Shown: positions 60,466 to 64,000 of the stretch, in pieces | Numbering within the stretch: the first letter of the stretch is position 1 | How the letters are laid out: each line of letters begins with the position of its first letter | Origin: Warburgia ugandensis | Lineage: Eukaryota > Streptophyta > Magnoliopsida > Canellales > Canellaceae | Reading direction: 5' to 3' | Length of the DNA stretch: 64,000 nt | Assembly: GCA_035236585.1 (NCBI GenBank) | Contig: CP141126.1 | Location: 9,685,001-9,749,000 of the forward strand | Notes under the pieces: generated by a model | Told to the model about the DNA's origin: nothing | Databases searched by the model: none | What the model saw: the letters and a program-made list of their open reading frames with translations, nothing else | Made by a program: the position numbers and the translations under genes

Positions 60466-63107
60466 CAAAACACAAAACACAAACAAACTTCTATCTTCTA
60501 GGTCATGCAAGCGATGAGTCACGCAACAAATCCGGATCCAACTGGATGTTCTTTGGCTCTGTTTGGATACTATTTTTCCAACTTTTACTTTCATAGTGAT
60601 ACATAGTTATAATAAAAGCAGAATGTTTAGCATGTTTGTTGCAATTCTAAAATCGACAAGCTCTGTATCTCCAATTTGTCCATCCTTGCTCATTTCTTCT
60701 GCAAGGAGGAGGAAGCAAAGGGATATCTAGTACTGTATTTCAGGCAGCGGAGACAGAAATTATGTTAAATGAAGAAGATAGAGAGGAAAAAGAACAGCAG
60801 TTCCAATCAGCAATGGAGAATTTCGCTGGTGAGAACATCATAGAGAATCACGGGGAAGTTGGTCATAATATTTTTGGGAGAACACCTTCCATAGTCAATT
60901 TTCAGTAATGCATACCTGAATTATGTTATCAGCGGCATGGACACTTCTTCATGGGCATGGAGCTGATCCGCTGAATTTGTTGCGGGTTATTTCCATGTTT
61001 TAATTTTTTTTGCGGAATAAATGAGAAAGCAAGAGAGAGAGAGGATTAACGGAACCATCTTCGCCAACTCGTACTTGGGAATGAGAACAACAGTTGATGA
61101 CAGGAATTTGTGTCATCTGATGTTAGATTAGTAAGTTCTTAACGTCAAAATGGGAGCTAAAATTTGTTATCTACTTGTGTCATAGCAGCATGCGGGAGCA
61201 GCTCATGAAATGTTGACATCCTGCATTAGTTAGTTCCATCTGGAGCAATTTGATATATAAGTTCAAAGTGACTAGAGTACTAGTACACCATGAATTGCTT
61301 TCCCATACATGTGGCCCAACTGAACAGTGATTATGACTGTTGCACTGTAGACAATCATTATGATTACCCCATGATCTTATTCCAATTGACCCAGTTTGTG
61401 GTGCTGCCCAACGTGGATTTTTTTATTACATTTCTCAATTATCTGTGTGGCCACTCATGAGGCACAAATGGGTCCATTCACGATGTGGTTCTTGGAACTC
61501 CATGTTTTTGTAATACTTTAAACTTCATTAAGAACTTAGCTTCTATTACAAGGGGAGTCCAGCTTTTGGTGACCTCAACCATTTCTGATGGACCAGGACA
61601 TAGAAAGGTGATGCCCAAAGCCGAAAGTCCATATTGATGTGGTTAGATGGATGACTTAGTGAAGTTCAAAAACCACTGGATAAAAACCTTCAGCAAATCA
61701 AATATGTGGCTGTCTGATGCATGACAATTGTTGAGCCGTGGAGAATCTAACAGGGCCTAGCAAATGTTGTACACTCACAAGTCACCCGCCAATATAAAAT
61801 CTTGATCGTGATCGGCTGACCTTCTTGCAGAAACTCCATTAGTAAAATTTAAGTAGATTTATAGAAGAATATCTTCAAGGGAGAATATCATCTCCTGAAT
61901 TCACTTGTTTCATCAGGCTTTAGAGGCCACGTGAGGTGGGAAAGATCGTTCAAACTATGGGAAGGGAAGCGAACATGAAAACATGCATTAGTAGCAGGAT
62001 TTTCTCTGACAATTGCCATGTTACTAACAACAATATAGGCTTTACAAGCTAAGTCCTCGTACGAATTCACCCTCTATTTTGTCACCTATCTTCGCCTCTC
62101 CTCAGGTGCACGTGTTATCTTGACCGTATATTGCCAACTGATAATAAATCCTCCAACAGAGAGCACAGGCCGTGGTTATTAGCTAACGATTGCATGGGTT
62201 GAATGATCTTAACCATCACATCTTGGGGCAACTTCTCAATGATTCAAACCATCTATCTGGTATGGAGGCAGCAGATGATTCTCAGCCTTTCATCAAGTGG
62301 AGGTTTTGTGGATTAATGTAAAGTGTAGTTTTTCTGTTATCTAAACGTCCGTTTAAAGAACAGAGTCAGGGCCTTGATGAGTCTCAGTATTGGGCTATGG
62401 CTCGTCAATAGCTCAGCTTTCCTGACAGATTGTTTTACCGGGCGTGAGAAGAGAATCTTTCCTGACAAACCGTCTTACAGCCTGGAGATAGTGGCGTCTG
62501 GGGCACTTGATGGGAGGACCCTCCATGGAAACAGCCTCAAGCATCGAAGGGCTCCCAGTTTAATTCAGATCCTGATCACCTACAGCAGAATCTTGTCCAT
62601 CGCTTTAATTTCATACTCTGCGAACGTGAAATACACTGTTTCGGATTTGCTGTACAGGAGACTTGAAAACGTATTTCCAATCGCTGGGATATGAAGTTAG
62701 AACAATAGAACCATTAAGTGGGGACAACATCCATCACTGCACTAGTTGCACAAACTACAGCAAGCGAACAAATTAAACAGCTTAAAGACAAGGCTAACAG
62801 CATATTTCTTTATGTAAAATCCTGTTGCTTGCTATTATTTGCAGCATTTTACAGCAGAAAAAAGAAGCATGGATTGATTATAAAGCTGCAGCTATAAAAG
62901 ATTAGGTCTGAAGCTGCAAAAGACAAGGAGACTTCAGCGATTCAGAAATACATCAAAAGACAGTAAAAGAAGAAGAAAAAGACAACAATTAGTATCAAAT
63001 ATTTAGGTACCCTTGTACAATATGGACTGTGTCCGTTTAAATAGTGATATAGATGATCCAAGGGGAAGAACTGCTGTAGCAGGTTTACTGAGTCAAGTTT
63101 TGTTACA
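60466..63107. other. Intergenic, one weak exon candidate
   Basis: At 60743-60908, after TATTTCAG, the sequence reads AAETEIMLNEEDREEKEQQF, then QSAMENFAGENIIENHGEVG and a stop. The composition is protein-like, but no partner exon or family is seen. A frame at 62374-62694 is open for 106 codons without recognisable motifs. Nothing else stands out. Confidence 0.35.
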
Positions 63108-63256
63108 TAAAGGGCAGCACCGGTGCACGAAGCTCCCATCTATGCAGGGTTCGGGAAAGGGGCAGACTATAAGACCTAAAGTACACAGCCTTACCTTGTA
63201 TTTTGCAAGAGGCTGTTTCCATGCCGTGAACCCGTGACCACGATGACAACTGATAT
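63108..63256 (-). mobile_element. Au SINE, 5' part decayed
   Basis: The minus strand carries GTCACGGGTTCACGGCATGG (B box), AAACAGCCTCTTGCAAAATA, AAGGTAAGGCTGTGTAC and GGGAGCTTCGTGCACCGG, ending GCTGCCCTTTATG. The A box is not clear (ATCAGTTGTCATCGTG remains of it), so it is probably inactive. Confidence 0.9.
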
Positions 63257-64000
63257 GAAATTACCGTACCAGTATGTATGACCTTGTCTCTGTTTGATAA
63301 TTCAGAAGAAAATGCCCAATCACTGTTAATTATTGAACATGAAACCACAACTACTGAAGTAACACGACAACTACAATTACTGTACATGATAAGCATCAAA
63401 CAGCAACACGATAAAACAGAAAGTGAGTCTCGTGGACAAATCTGCCAGTTCAGAAGAAGGTACAGCTCCTTATTCATCCACCGGATGGACGATCTCTAGT
63501 TACCACCGAACAATACCCGCATTTGAAGAAGTTCAGCATACTTATAAGATCCAATCGTCCCGATTTAAAGCTCCAAAACTGCACAGTTACAATAATCATT
63601 GTCATTCACATGAAAGTTGGAAAGTTGATTCAGGATATCTCTATTACTGCTGTCTGATGATACATATGACAAATTTCAAACTTACACATCATGTTGCAAG
63701 GACAAAAACGCTAATGTACACTGGACCAAAACCGATAGGCCCAGATGGGAGCCCACCATTACAGAAGCAATGGACATGTCAAAATCAGAATGAATAGACA
63801 AGTCTGCAAAAGCCTATCTTTGCAACAATCAAAGAGGTCACCGGATGAGTCATAATTGAATTAAGAGCAGCAACACAAAGCTAATCATCAAGATCGATTT
63901 AGAAATGGTAGGGAGACCAATAAATGTAGTTTTATTCTCAAGTATGCTACCAAAATCATTCCAAGTGTGATTCACCAGTAATACAACACTGAAGTGCGGC
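63257..64000. other. Right window edge, nothing recognised
   Basis: Open frames at 63278-63499 and 63423-63797 overlap in different frames and show no domain. The stretch may be 3' UTR or intergenic. Confidence 0.35.

Overview
This window is nuclear DNA from a flowering plant. The genes have spliced exons with GT...AG introns, there are Au-type SINEs, Ty1/copia and LINE remnants and long non-coding LTRs, and AT-rich intergenic DNA makes up most of the sequence. The sequence alone does not place it in a family. I see no rRNA, no functional tRNA, no CRISPR array and nothing bacterial. Three genes can be rebuilt completely, with every intron phase agreeing: a WAT1-related EamA/DMT transporter (minus, 7437-10073, 7 exons, 357 aa), a small Lys/Glu-rich protein with an N-terminal acylation signal (minus, 31649-34592, 2 exons, 194 aa), and a J-domain co-chaperone with a probable mitochondrial presequence (plus, 50967-56968, 7 exons, 276 aa).

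Layout. 1-7260: two copies of a long solo-LTR-like element, one ending at 2290 and one at 4066-7259, with a 408 bp tandem duplication across the left edge of the second. 7437-10250: the intact WAT1-like gene. 10250-19190: repeat-rich DNA holding a decayed copia element, a truncated LTR, tRNA-derived SINE-like copies and direct repeats. 19190-19680: a fragment copy of the WAT1-like promoter and exon 1. 20135-23396: another solo LTR with a nested LINE tail. 23667-27556: copia debris and a second, multi-exon WAT1-like pseudogene. 28300-31570: microsatellites and no recognised gene. 31570-34740: the acylated Lys/Glu-rich protein gene, whose intron carries a LINE remnant. 34740-38200: little beyond a decayed SINE. 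38215-50667: copia gag debris, then a 1.13 kb tandem duplication whose second copy was expanded to about 10.7 kb by a 2.85 kb solo LTR and a 6.7 kb insertion that itself holds a 3.64 kb solo LTR. 50967-56968: the J-domain gene. 56969-64000: intergenic DNA with a LINE RNase H remnant and an Au SINE.

The three genes are unrelated in function. The main story is genome turnover: a local WAT1-like family with one live copy and two dead ones, and a family of unusually long solo LTRs, three of which keep 5 bp target duplications. Each well-preserved LTR carries a T/C-rich leader, a splice-donor-like site and a CpG-rich tract. I found no convincing new defence or catalytic system.
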